A DNA stretch of 64,000 nt from Spirodela intermedia. Its lineage: Eukaryota > Streptophyta > Magnoliopsida > Alismatales > Araceae. The notes beneath the pieces were generated by a model. The model was given only the letters and a program-made list of their open reading frames with translations. It was not told the origin of the DNA and searched no databases. The position numbers were made by a program, and so were the translations under genes. Shown in pieces: positions 33,329 to 44,929 of the stretch. Numbering within the stretch: position 1 is the stretch's first letter; each line of letters opens with the position of its first letter. Where the stretch lies: contig LR746272.1 in assembly GCA_902729315.2 (NCBI GenBank), positions 2,266,035 to 2,330,034 on the forward strand, given 5' to 3'.

Positions 33329-33555
33329 GAATTGTTGTGGTGTATGTGGACTAGTTGAGACACATGGTGTGTCATCAACACAGTCATACATTATATGGAA
33401 ACACTTGTGGTATGTTTGCAACAAGGAAACCTAAGGACCTAGAAACTCTAAGGTTAGAGTTCAAGGGGGAGTCAAATTTATGAGGAGAAATGATCAAATA
33501 TTAAAGAAAATAGTATCAATATCAAGAAGGCTATAATCATTAAAAAGGAAAAGAT

Positions 33556-34672
33556 TGTTGAGTTATGGATTAACTCTAGAAGAGAAATTACACCTTTAAT
33601 AATTTTTTGGCACTAACTTTATTATTTTAAAATTAATGATATTTGATGCGACTTAAATATATGATTGATGTGGTAAATATATTGATGCTTAAATTACTTA
33701 AATAATGATATGAGCTCTATATTATATGACCTAAATTCTGTCATAGATATGACTCTTGGACAAATTAGGTCTAAGGATAATAAAAAGTATGTGTAAGGTA
33801 AAGATGCAATCATCTCACATGTAGATGTTAGTGTTTAAGATTTTAATATCAAATGGCTTCAACAATATAGACATGTGACTAATCGACTTTGAACAAGAAG
33901 TCATGATAAATAAATTTTAGAAATAATTATTAAAAATTTAATTTGATATTGATTTTACAAGATTAATGATCTCTTAAATTCACATAGGGGCAGAATGGTT
34001 TGGCAACATGACCTTTTATATTAAAATATTTTTTATCTCAGAAAATACATAATAAATATAAATGTGCAACACTCAATAGAAAGCTTATTCAAAAAGAAAT
34101 TTAAGGCTGAAAAATATTCTTAAATATTTGAAGTGTCAAGAGAGTTATGAATTTTTCACTCTTTATAGTTACTATTTTTTATCTTTTTTAGGATCCGCAT
34201 GTGGGCTGTTAATGCCCATTTTAGTTTGACCATTTGACCCAATAAGGGGAAAGAGGGGGTGGCCCACCTTACCTATATGTCTTGTCCATATTAGAGGGAC
34301 AGAAAAAATATAGGATTAGGTGATGACTGCAACTCTAAATACAACTCTTATTCTCGTTCACTTATCTTCAGCTCTTCAAAGTTCAAGGATAAGACACATT
34401 AATTTAAGAAAGCTTCAAACATGTCTCCAATGACTGAAACATTTTTCAACACCTTCAACAACTCGTGGTGAACAGGATGAAAGGATAGAAGGCTATGCTA
34501 AAATCATTCCTCATTACATTTTATGATTATGAACTATTGTGGTGTATGTAGACTGATTGAGACACATGTGATGTCTTATCAATGCAGTCACATAGTATAT
34601 TGAAGCACATGTAGTGTGGTTGTAAGAAGGAGACCTAGGGACCTAAGAATTATAGGGTTAGAGTTCTAAGTT
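33556..34672 (+). repeat. Tandem repeat unit R3, truncated at its 3' end
   Basis: Third copy, uninterrupted, ending at GGTTAGAGTTCTAAG where R1 and R2 continue GGGGGAGTCAAATTTA. Confidence 0.7.
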
Positions 34673-34730
34673 GATTGGTTACAAGCTCGTAGAGCTTGAG
34701 AACATTAAGGGTTCTTGGTTCCCTTAAAAT

Positions 34731-34998
34731 CAATGGTGAATTTTGAGATGAAATAATATACTTGATGTGAAGTCCTCAAAAGTGAATGTAGGTCAATGGA
34801 GTTCACCAAACCACTCTAAAATCTAGTATAAACTATTTTTTATTTGCTTGCTTCTTTATATTACTATAAAGATGTAAATGAGATATTCTTTAAAAAATTA
34901 AAAGATGATTCATCCCCCTCCTCTTGAATTATTCAGTCATTTATGGATTGACATAAGAGACTATTCTCATGGAGGGCATTGGGTTTCATTTACACACC
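34731..34998 (+). repeat. 268-bp direct repeat, left copy
   Basis: CAATGGTGAATTTTGAGATG to GGGTTTCATTTACACACC. An ungapped copy at 50,726-50,993 differs at about half a dozen positions by eye. The pyrimidine-rich CATCCCCCTCCTCTTGAATT block resembles the end of copia LTRs, so it is probably LTR-derived. Confidence 0.85.
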
Positions 34999-37545
34999 CC
35001 ATCAAACCAAGTTAATATATCACACTGTGATGATCTCTCAAGAAGAGACTACTTGAGAGTCTTTAAGTAAGAATATTTGCTTCTTAGTCCTTTGTGGAGA
35101 CCAAGAATACTAGGATTTGTTTTGATACCACTTACTCACACATAAAATATGAAGTCAATGTAGAAATGAACACATCCAAATTAACTTTATAATGTGATCT
35201 GCAACTATCTTTGTGTTATACTTTGGTGCCAGATCTAAGACTTGGACATACTTCTTACATCTTAATGACATAAGTTGTACCTTAAGAAAATACAGTACTT
35301 GTTTGTGGTTCATTGAACGCTATAGAAACCCAACTTAACTTGCACTATTTAAAGTACCAAGTTAAAGACTAAAGTACCATCAAAGTAAACTATGTTTGAT
35401 AACTTTCTTTAGAGAATACATGATGTATTTGATAATTTATCTATAGGTCGTACATGAACTGACATGTCCAATTAACTACAAATTCAATATATGAATGGAA
35501 AATATTGAGGTCCTGAAAACCTCCACATGTCTTCTATATAAATAAAATTATACATGGTTGGAAATAGTATTAATATTTACATGTATTAATAATGTATTAA
35601 TGGGTGTGGAGATGGGCTTAGAATTATCTATCTTGGCTCATTGAAATAAATGTGTTAGAATATTAAATATATAATATTTTGATAATGACATACACCTACG
35701 AGATAAATTAAAATATTAATTTATATTTAACATCTGTGCTTAATTTATAAATAACTATTATTTATGTATGAGTTTATATGTAAATGAATATAAATTTAGA
35801 AAGAATTTAGAGTATTAACAAAAAATATTCAAATAGTAACCCAAACAATGCATGTTACTTTCATAATATTTAACTCCCAAATTTAGTAGATTTTTACCAC
35901 TTGAAATTATTGTTTCATAATATTTATAGAAACTGTGAATGTGGGAAAGTAATGATTAGCCCTCCATAATTAGAGAGAATTAATGAGATAAAATCTGTAT
36001 AAAAGTTAACTTAGTACACCAAATACCCATGTTTAGAAATCATTACTTTCATATAGTCTGGATATCAAATTAATCTATTGTATTGAAATCAAACAACTTC
36101 TAGTCAACTATTTATGAATTTTAATGAATATCACTTTGAAAATAATTTTAAATATTTTACAACATTGAAGTTAGGATTTTCTATTTGGAGATCATGATCA
36201 ATGTGTCTACTAGATGATCAAAATACGTTTGAGATTATTTGGATAGATTTTGATTCTTAACTCATTAGTTTATTTTGAGATTTATTATCAATTATATTTT
36301 GATGTTAACTAATCTTTATTGGACTTGGTCAAATTGATAAGCTTCAAAAATATATTTTTGTATTTAGTGGTAGCATGTATTGATTTATTTCAGAGGATAT
36401 TTGAAGTCTATAGTTCATGTATTATTACCTTTCGGTCATTTAAATATTTAAATAGCTTTAGAATTTAAATATATTGCAACTAAAGACAATATGAGAGTTT
36501 TTCAATGAAGTCTCTTTATAAATTAACACCTCTTCAGTAGTTAATGTGTTCTAATTCATCACTTTTGACCATCTCAAAATTCTTGTTGGCATTTTACAAA
36601 AAACATTCTATGTGGATTCAAGAGCTTTTCTTTGCTAGTGAAAAAACAAGAAGATGAGTCAAGGAATTCAATTTAAGCCAATAACTTTTTTTTACATCTA
36701 GTCAACTTCCTTATAGGAAGAGGATAGCAAGAATTGTGTCTTTACCATCATCTTCTGCATCAAGTTTCCAAACTTGTCCTAAGTCAATGCCTTCATCCAA
36801 AAATAATACATGGTGAAATACTATATAATACTTTTGGGGAAAAAAATAATGATTAAATTGATGTTTAATCATTCAAAAGAGTTTAAGCTTGTTCTACATG
36901 TGTTGAACAATTGCTCTAGTAGAGTGTAATAACACATAGATTCTTAGATAGTGGACATAGACAAAGAGAAGAACAAAGAAAAAGAAAAGAAGAGGACAAA
37001 AATATGTCATAAAAAGGGGAAGTGAAAATTTATTCTCATATTCTATCTTCTACTTGTAATCCCATGCAAACCAATTAGAGAGGAGATGTAATCTTTAAAC
37101 CCATGACCAAAAGTTAGAATGTGGATTGGATGATGAATCTAGGTACTCGATGGTTATTTAAGACAAATAGGGGGAGGATGACTACGAATTAGAGGAAGGC
37201 TGAATTCATAAACAAGGCTAAATTAGATCAAGTATGTCATTTCGAGGAGTGTAAAACACAAAGATCTATAACTCTTTTCAAATTGTATCTTGTGATTTTG
37301 AACCATGTGATGATTCATCAACTTTAAACCATTCTTTCTAACATTAAAATGTGAGTATTCATTTGGGGGTATAATGGTGCTACTTATATTCAAGGATTGT
37401 AGAGTTAATGATTTTACCTTTTTTAATGGCTGTGATTTAAGATTTAAGAATGAGTTTTTAAGGAAAAAATTAGAATACATGTTTTGAAGGAATGATTTAA
37501 TGATAAAACATTGCTAAGTCGCTAGTATTGATCTAAGTTAGCAGG
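34999..37545 (+). other. A+T-rich relic, probably internal sequence of a truncated Athila-like element at its right end
   Basis: No coding region is left. The final 40 bases (CATTGCTAAG, then CTAGTATTGATCTAAGTTAGCAGG) align with the internal end and purine tract of the element at 55,643-55,690 read on its coding strand. So at least this end is internal sequence belonging to the LTR that follows. The rest is unassigned. Confidence 0.5.
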
Positions 37546-38046
37546 TGTAATAAGTATTTATTATCATGAGTTTGATAGTTAGTTTAATAATATATTTTAT
37601 ACATTAACTCATGAAAAATAACTTAATTTACTTTAAATTGAGAAAAATAGTTTTTACATTATTATGAATTTATCTTTAATTATGTGATTTTTATATTCAT
37701 GTTTTCATATTTAAATAAAGAAAAATAAAATAAATAAATACATATTAAAAATGGGGGAACTTGCTGGCCAATTGGTAGTCAATAATTGACCCAAAGGGCA
37801 CTGTGCTCAAGTGGGTAGACCCAAATTGAACGAAACCGTGAGCTGGACTCAAGTGGCTCAAGGAACCCATATAAAGTGTGTCACTCACCTTCGACATCAC
37901 TTGAGTCAAATTGGTGTATGGGGGCAAGGTATAATCTCATCACACGTGTGTACTTGTGGGTGGACCACCCGATTTAGCCTTCCCCTAGATGGTTCTAGCC
38001 ATTTTGTTTATGGGAAAAGGAACTTGTATGTATAAGAGCACCCAAA

Positions 38047-38088
38047 CTTATATACATCCAAAACTCTTTGAAACAATTAATGTGGGAC
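38047..38088 (-). promoter_or_regulatory. snRNA-type promoter (USE + TATA) in LTR B
   Basis: Minus strand GTCCCACATTA (38088-38078) followed 23 bp later by TATATAAG (38054-38047). It is antisense to the LTR and at the same position as in the other copies. Confidence 0.55.
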
Positions 38089-38232
38089 TAAATTATCAGC
38101 TATTCTTGTTGGCTAAGATAATGCCAAAAATGCCCATATATAAAGAGAAGGTTAAACTCTCATATTTTCACTATTTCAATGGTATAAGTGAATGTTTTTT
38201 ACCATTACTTATGTAACCAAGTGATCAGTAGA

Positions 38233-38243
38233 GGTTCGAATCT
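38233..38243 (+). promoter_or_regulatory. B-box-like motif in LTR B
   Basis: GGTTCGAATCT on the LTR sense strand, one base from the Pol III B-box consensus. Confidence 0.4.
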
Positions 38244-39281
38244 CATCGATGTCAAAATTTATGTTTTCTTCTATTTTAACTATGTAATATTTCAGTAAAG
38301 AAATAGTTAACATAACAAGTACTAGATAGATTTTGTCAATCATTGACAAAATTTTCATTAGTTATAATCAATGATTATCTTTAGCAACTAAATAAAGATT
38401 CTAGATAGCAAAATCATGAATTATTAAAGGAAAATCATTACATGTTGGTCAACAAATAAGCCATTGTTAACGGCAAAAGAATCCGTTAAGAGATTTGTTG
38501 TAATCTCCATAGAGTGTTTTGAATGTAATCAAGAGCCTCATCTCACTTTGAGGACCTAAAGATGAAGCTCCCTAATACATGCTCCACCTCCATCAAGCTC
38601 AACTCTATAGGTGACAGTCATGAGAGAAACTTTACCACCACTTATCTTTGCTTCTTGGACTTTGCATGAAAATCGAGAGAGTGCTCACATTGTGCGCATT
38701 TAAAGATAACCTTTGAGACCATTGACATTATTAAGAAACCTTTTGAACATCGAAAATTTAGACGATCACTATTGCGATGTCATTACTTTATTTTCCTTAT
38801 TGAAACTCATTTAATCTTTAGATTAACAATCGTCTGCTTAAATTTAAGTTTGAAAACTATTTTTTAGTTCATTACAATTCATTTGGTGCTTACAAATTTA
38901 GATCACATTGACCTAAACTTTTGAAATCACTTACACAATAATTATTGAGCAGAACTCCATTTCTCCAAAATCAGCATTCGAGCGGTAGTGACTAATGCCT
39001 GAAGTAAGCGCACGAATTTTCTTCTTTATCTAAATTTTAAAAGGATTTTCTTATAATATTTTAGTTCAAAAATCATATTAAAACATATTATTTAATAAAA
39101 ATTATTAATTTTTTCTTAACATTATGTTACACCATTATGATCAATTTGAAATTTTTCTACTAGCTTTGGAGCCGTTTATTTATTTTTGTGGATATAATTC
39201 TAAAAGTTCTAAAATTAATACTTTCTAGTTTTATAAATTTTAAATTTATATGATTTAATATACAATGAGTAAGTCACATAA

Positions 39282-40136
39282 CAGACACGTCACTATCCGA
39301 AATTATCAGTTGCCGACGACGGTCAAAGTGGAGTACTACATTCATAGTACGAAAAAGAAACGTCCCCGTCAAAAGTTGACGGGCCCTTTGCCGATTCTTT
39401 TTTTATCGGGCCTTTGAACCGACTACACGGCCGTCAATTTGTTAATTTATTACGGACGCAGTGACCCAGGATAGCATGCACGGGTTCTCATTCACTGGGG
39501 CTCTTCTTCTGTCCATCATTCCTCTTAAATGAAACCAACCCCTCCGGTTCATGTAAATACTTCGGTATAGATTGATCTACCCGGCTCCCAGTTTATCCCC
39601 GAATATTTCTCCCTTTTCCAGATCTTTTTCATTTTTGCCCTTTTGTATTTGTTTTACTAGTGGTAAGCTTTGACCCTCTCTCTCTCTCTCTCCGGCTTTA
39701 CCGGTCGCGAATGGTGCTAGGTTTACCGGTGGTGCCCGGCGAGCATCCATCCGGGGGTCCTACATCTCCGTCTCCATCCCAACGGTTAGGATCCGCAATG
39801 TTCCGGCGGTCAACACTCGCGAACGGCGTTCAGGCAGCGAAACCGGCGTCCAAGTCCAAAGTGGACTGGCCGGGATTCAACATAGGCGTCCGGAATGCGA
39901 TACGTCGCCGCTATTCAACCAGAGAAGATGCTGGACCGCGGAGCCGAGAAAGTCCACGGCCCGGCGACATTCGAGGGCATCCTCCTACATAAAGAGGCAA
40001 CGACGGGCAAAGGTTTGTACCCATCCGGAGCTCAACGCCTGCATCGAGCCACTACTCTTTCCTATCTCGCCAGAATCCCCCGGGCGTGAAGGCGGCCACT
40101 ACGCGATCCTACCGCTAACCAGCACGACGAGCAGGC
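39282..40136. other. Promoter region and 5' leader of BIOF
   Basis: Switches abruptly from A+T-rich repeat to G+C-rich unique sequence. A 98-110 codon open frame at 39,660-39,992 has no recognisable domain and probably reflects base composition. CTACATAAAGAGG near 39,985 is a possible weak TATA element. Confidence 0.4.
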
Positions 40137-42055
40137 ATGGCGTCCGTTGAAGCGATGTGGGAAGAGTGGGTGGTCAGGGCATTCGCGAGGGTCAACAACA
40201 ACTTTTTGAGCTACTTGCCCAAGGTGTGCCTCGCCAAGCCCAGCGCCGAGGAGGATCCTCTGGCCGACGTCGAGACGTTTGACGGCCCCGGCCCTTGGGA
40301 CCGGACCTTGCTGGAGGTGGAAGTGGAGGACCCCACGGCCCCGGCGAAGGACGGCGAACCGGCTCGGAACCGGATGCTCCTCTTCTCCGCCAACGACTAC
40401 CTCAACCTCAGCACCCATCCGGCCGTCCGCAAGGCGTCCGCGAAGGTAGGCTTTCGAGCTCGCCCCCGTTGGAGGTAGAATAATGTCCGTCGCGCGTCGC
40501 GGTAATCGGTGACCGATTCTGATTCTGTACACAAATACCGAACAGGCGGCTCTGGCGTTCGGAATGGGTCCGCGATCGTCAGCTATGGCCAGTGGCCAGA
40601 CCGAGTACCACCGGCGGCTGGAGAATGTCCTGGCGGAGATGCACAAGAAGGAGGCGTGCGTCGTAACCCCCACCGGATTCGCAGCAAACACTGCCTTCCT
40701 GTCGGCGCTCGGAGGCGTCGCCACTCATAACGCTGCGTCGAGGAGGCCGGCGGCGCACGAGAAGATCGCCGTGTTCTCTGATGCCTTGAACCACGCATCC
40801 ATAATCGACGGCCTCCGGATGATGGAGCGGCATCATCAAACCGTCGTTTCCGTGTACAGGCATAGCGACATGCAGCATCTAGACGAGCTCCTCTCAAACT
40901 GCCCTCTCGAGAGGAAGGTGGTCATCACGGACAGGTAACACAGACTGAGTTGATAGCGGCGACCGATCTCCGTTCGGCAACATCTTCTTCTCGCTGCTCC
41001 TGTGAAGCTTCCGTGCTAAGAGGCCTCCTCCTTTCTTTGCATGGCGCAGCTTGTTCAGCATGGAAGGGGACTTCGCGCCGATGCTTGACCTCGTGCAACT
41101 CCGGAAGAAGCACCGGTTCCTATTCGTCATCGACGAAGTGAGTCATTCGCTTTGTGTTCTCTGGGCGTCGGGGCCGTCTTCTTTACCGTCTCCCTCTCCC
41201 GATCCGGACTGACCCTCGCCGCGTTACAGGCGCATACGGCGTTTGTGTGCGGGAGGAATGGCGGCGGTATCGGAGAGGTTTACGGCATCGAAGATCAGAT
41301 CGACGTCATCGTCGGGACACTGAGCAAGGCCGGGGGATGCCTGGGCGGATTCGTGGCCTGCAGCCAAAAATGGTCGGACCTGGTCCGGGTGACGGGCCGT
41401 CCCTACATTTTCACGACAGCTTCCCCCTTACCCGTCATCGCGGGCGCCTACGGTACTGATCGCAGCGTCCATTCCTTCCGCCACTAGTCGTCCGTTCTTC
41501 TTCGTCAGATAGACTTAACCGCGTGATTGTCACCACTGCCCTGCGTCATATATTTAACGCAATTTTTCTCTACGCGCGTTGATCCCCTGCAGCTGCTGTG
41601 ACGGTGGCCAAGAAGGAGGTCTGGCGCAGGCAAGCGCTGTGGAACAGAGTGCAGGAATTCGCGACGTTGACGAAGCACCCCGCAACCAGCCCCATCCTTT
41701 CGCTGGTGGTCGGCTCCGAGGACGCCGCTATCTATGCCAGCAAGCACATGCTGGAGCGTGGCTTCCACATCATCGCCATCAGGCCGCCGGCTGTCGCCCC
41801 CGACGCCTGCCGGTGAGTTCTCATTTCCTCTCCCTTCCTCTCCCATCATTCTTCATTCTTCCTGCCACTGCCCCCCCTTCCCCCGCCGTCTTCCAGTACC
41901 CCTGACCCTAGTCGATGATTTTTGCGTCTTCCAGGCTGAGGGTCACCCTGACGACAGGGCATTCTTCGGAAGACGTGAGAAGGCTCGTGGCCGCACTCTC
42001 GGAATGCATCCCCGGACTCAACCGCCCCGCAGATCAAGTCGTGGCGAGGCTGTGA
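40137..42055 (+). CDS. 8-amino-7-oxononanoate synthase (KAPA synthase), biotin biosynthesis, 6 exons
   Basis: PLP-dependent enzyme condensing pimeloyl thioester with L-alanine, the first committed step of biotin synthesis; peroxisomal in plants. Exons 40137-40445, 40546-40934, 41050-41137, 41230-41452, 41593-41812 and 41935-42055 join in frame to 449 residues. Visible motifs are LLFSANDYLNLSTHP, GMGPRSSAMASGQTEYHRRL (loop after exon 1), PTGFAANTAF, SDALNHASIIDG with H186 stacking on PLP, FVIDE|AH across the exon 3/4 junction with D261, and GTLSKAGGCLGG with the PLP lysine K295. The RPPAVAPDACRLRVTL block closes the fold. The C-terminus is ARL, an accepted plant PTS1 tripeptide; Arabidopsis BIOF ends PKL. 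All splice junctions and catalytic residues are intact, so it appears functional despite lying between decayed retroelements. Confidence 0.94.
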
Positions 42056-43980
42056 GGAGCTAAGTAGACGAGCGCCTGAAGACTCCGCTCTCCAAGGTGG
42101 CTGGACGGCTCGATGACACAATCCGGGGATTCCCGCCGGAGTCTTCCCATATGATTATTCTTACTCTTTCTTCTTTAAAGGGTGCGCGTTTGAACATCAT
42201 AATCGAATGGGCCTCCGCGAGTTTCTTGGGTTTCAAAGCGGATGGCCTGTATTTGTTCATTACCTTCTTACAAATTTCTCAACACTTCCCGGATGCCCGG
42301 ACGTCGAGGAAGGATACGCACCCAGACACGCGCTCACGCACAAAGAGACGCACACTCATAATTGCATGTGCATGTCTCTGTTTCTTCATATAGAACGAGA
42401 CAGAGACGCAGAGAGAGAGAGAGAGAGAGAGACAAAGATGAGATCTGAGAGGGAGATTGTGTGTGCGAGGGTGACGGCTCTTTTCAACGATCCTCATCTT
42501 CATCTTTTATATACATCGATCCACGCGTTAGAACCCTCACTTTTTTCGAATTTGTTTTACAGAACTGATATCTTTATCTCTGGCGCACCCAATAGCTCGT
42601 CCGTATTTCTCTTTCAATAACATTGATTTCCTGATTTAAAACCTTCTCCCAATCTTTATCCTTGACATGCCTGCAAGAGTCGAATGTCTTAAATATTTAG
42701 TGTTAAATGTTGAACTAACCTTAGTCAACCATGGTGGAGTAGGTTTTGATGATTAAAACATATTGAATGCAGACTTGGTGATGTAGTTATTGTCAATTGT
42801 GGGGTTTGCGATATTTCCAATACCCTGATGGCCTCTCATCCAAGGAAACATCTATTTTTGTTCTCAAGTTTTATACTGCACAACTATTCCATAATCTCTT
42901 GATAGGAATTAAGGGCAGCAAGAAAATAAAATTTTGAATTTCATCATCATCCAAGGACTGGGGGTTCCTCCACTCCTTTCATCGCCTCTTGGACTAGGGA
43001 CTTCCTCTTTTCTTCTCGCCCTCTTGGATTAGGGGGACCTCCATTTTTTCCTCTTCACGTCGTCCTCGCCATCTGTCCCGCCGCCACCATTCTGCCTCCT
43101 CGCCATTCACCCCAACAATGCCGTTCCTCTTCTGCCTCATCTGCCCCATCGTTGCCGGTCCCCTCCTCGTCGCCCTGCCCCATCACCGTCACTCTTTTTC
43201 ATGCCAGCCACCCTGTCGCCATCGGCCTGCCTCGTCGTCCGCCCCATTGCCGTCGTCCCGCCTCCTCGCCATCGGCCCTGTCGCCGCCATCCCGCCTCCT
43301 CGCCGTCCACCCGTCGCCACCACTCCGGCTCCTTGCCGTCCACCCCGTCGCCGCCACCTCATCTCTCTCTCTCTCTCTCTCTCCCACCGACGCCTTCTCA
43401 TTCCGCCCCTTTTTTCTCTCCCCACCTTTTATTTATTCCCATCATTATTTTATTCTCTTATTTTTACTATTCCTCATTTACACATTTTTCTCTCTTATAT
43501 TTTTAAATTATCCAAATACTTCGTGGACCTTAACTACCCAACCCAAATCACTCATTTTCTTGAATCATCACCCATTAAAAATTCCTCAATAAGGCTTGTG
43601 GATCTCAAGCCACTTGAACCAACAATAATCTTCAAGATATCACAATTCTTTATTGCAAAGGTGTATTGATTTTTAAATTATTTGTAAAGTTGGCCATTAT
43701 TTTTAAATCTTTGCTCTTAGAATTTGTGAGATTCATAGAATAGCCACCTGTGTGTGAAAGATTGATGGTCCTAACCCTACTTGAGAAGCCTTGTTTGATT
43801 CTTTGAATTAGATAACCTAATAGGTAATTAATGATCTTAATTCTCCTAAAATTATAAAATTATCTAAATATGAAGCCATTAAAATTCTAATTTTAATCAC
43901 CTTTAAAGATTAATGTGTAGCTCTTTTTAAAGGAGATCTATTCTCACTCTTTATCTCGCATCATTTTGGGTTGGTTGTTT
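42056..43980. other. Intergenic with GA tract and C-rich minisatellite
   Basis: A GA tract lies at about 42,408-42,432. At about 43,080-43,350, degenerate units of CGCCTCCTCGCCRTC give long spurious open frames on both strands. A CT tract ends at about 43,385. No gene seen. Confidence 0.55.
43190..43350. repeat. Degenerate C-rich minisatellite
   Basis: Imperfect repeats built on CCGCCTCCTCGCCATCGG and CCGTCGCCGCC. Confidence 0.55.
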
Positions 43981-44929
43981 GCAGCCATTCCAATAAGTTG
44001 CTCAGAAACAACAAAGATCAGTTTATGTTTTATAATGCATTACTTAGTGGCAATTGATTTTCTTATTTCCTTTACCTCTTAGTAACAATTGTGTAGACTC
44101 CCCTACCCTAAATATTAAAAACACCCACAATTATATATATCCGACCTAATTTTTGTAGAAAGTAAAAAAAGATAGATAGCTGGTTTCAAGTGATATAACC
44201 ATATATGTAACTATTCATGTACTTCATGATGTCACAAAATATTTGTGTAGTTGTGATGGTTGACTTTCCATGTCAACATGAACGAAATCCTGAATAATTT
44301 CAACATTGAATATGTAGAGCCCCAAACATCTTTGAATGAAAAAAATAATGGTGTTATAAAGAACATGACATTGGAGCTAATAGCAAACATCTCTAACCAT
44401 GAATATTGTGCAACTCAGAGCCAGCCTTCACTAATAATGCTTTGGTCCACAAAAAGAGGCTCATAGAGTGGTTGCCTTGAATGCACACAACATTAGTGCA
44501 TTTATGCTGCTTGATCTAGTCCACTGGCCTCTTCACTTTAGGCATCTAAGTCCCAGTGACCTGGGTCTAGCTCATGCTTTTTGCTTCACACCAGTTCTCA
44601 ATGGTGATTGGCCTCCATGACTATAAGCCAAAGAGTTTAAAGATGAGCTCAATAAGACTTTTTAATTGTTGATACTATAACCTATTTGTTCTCTCAAATG
44701 TGTGGAAATCTTATTGGCAATAGGTGTTCTAGAGCTTCTAAATTGATCTTTTACTGCTTGGTAGCTCATTGGGTCATCATTCTCTCTTTGAATTTTGAAT
44801 TTTATCTTATATATGAAATGTTTGCTATATTTCATCTAGTGTTCACTAGTCACTCTACAATATGTCTAATCGGGAACCTGCTCTAGTGTTATTTTTAACT
44901 TAGAAAAAAAGAAGCTTTTAATTAGGTTG

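Larger units (their letters stand above)
29903..33555 (+). repeat. Tandem repeat unit R2, split by two insertions
   Basis: Contains the same ordered blocks as R1 but is interrupted by an Athila-family solo LTR (30,704-32,420) and a 608-bp insertion (32,721-33,328). Removing both leaves about 1.33 kb. Its first 75 bp include an inverted copy of the unit start (TAACTCAACAATC and AGAGTTAATCTATAACTC). Confidence 0.7.
37546..39281 (+). mobile_element. Athila-like family 3' LTR (copy B) of a truncated element
   Basis: Begins TGTAATAAGTATTTATTATCA and ends near TATACAATGAGTAAGTCACA, the family's LTR ends. Because a purine tract and matching internal sequence precede it, this is a 3' LTR whose element has lost its 5' part, not a simple solo LTR. 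It is as diverged as copy A. Confidence 0.75.

Noticed and set aside
30704-39281. LTR A and LTR B as the two ends of one element
   Set aside because: The sequence right of LTR A continues repeat unit R2, not a primer binding site, so A is a solo LTR independent of B.
39660-39992. Open frame upstream of BIOF
   Set aside because: No domain, no similarity recognised, and located in the presumed BIOF promoter/leader. Base composition explains its length.
43118-43669. Long overlapping open frames on both strands
   Set aside because: Generated by the C-rich minisatellite. Every frame gives Pro/Ser/Arg repeats without any domain.
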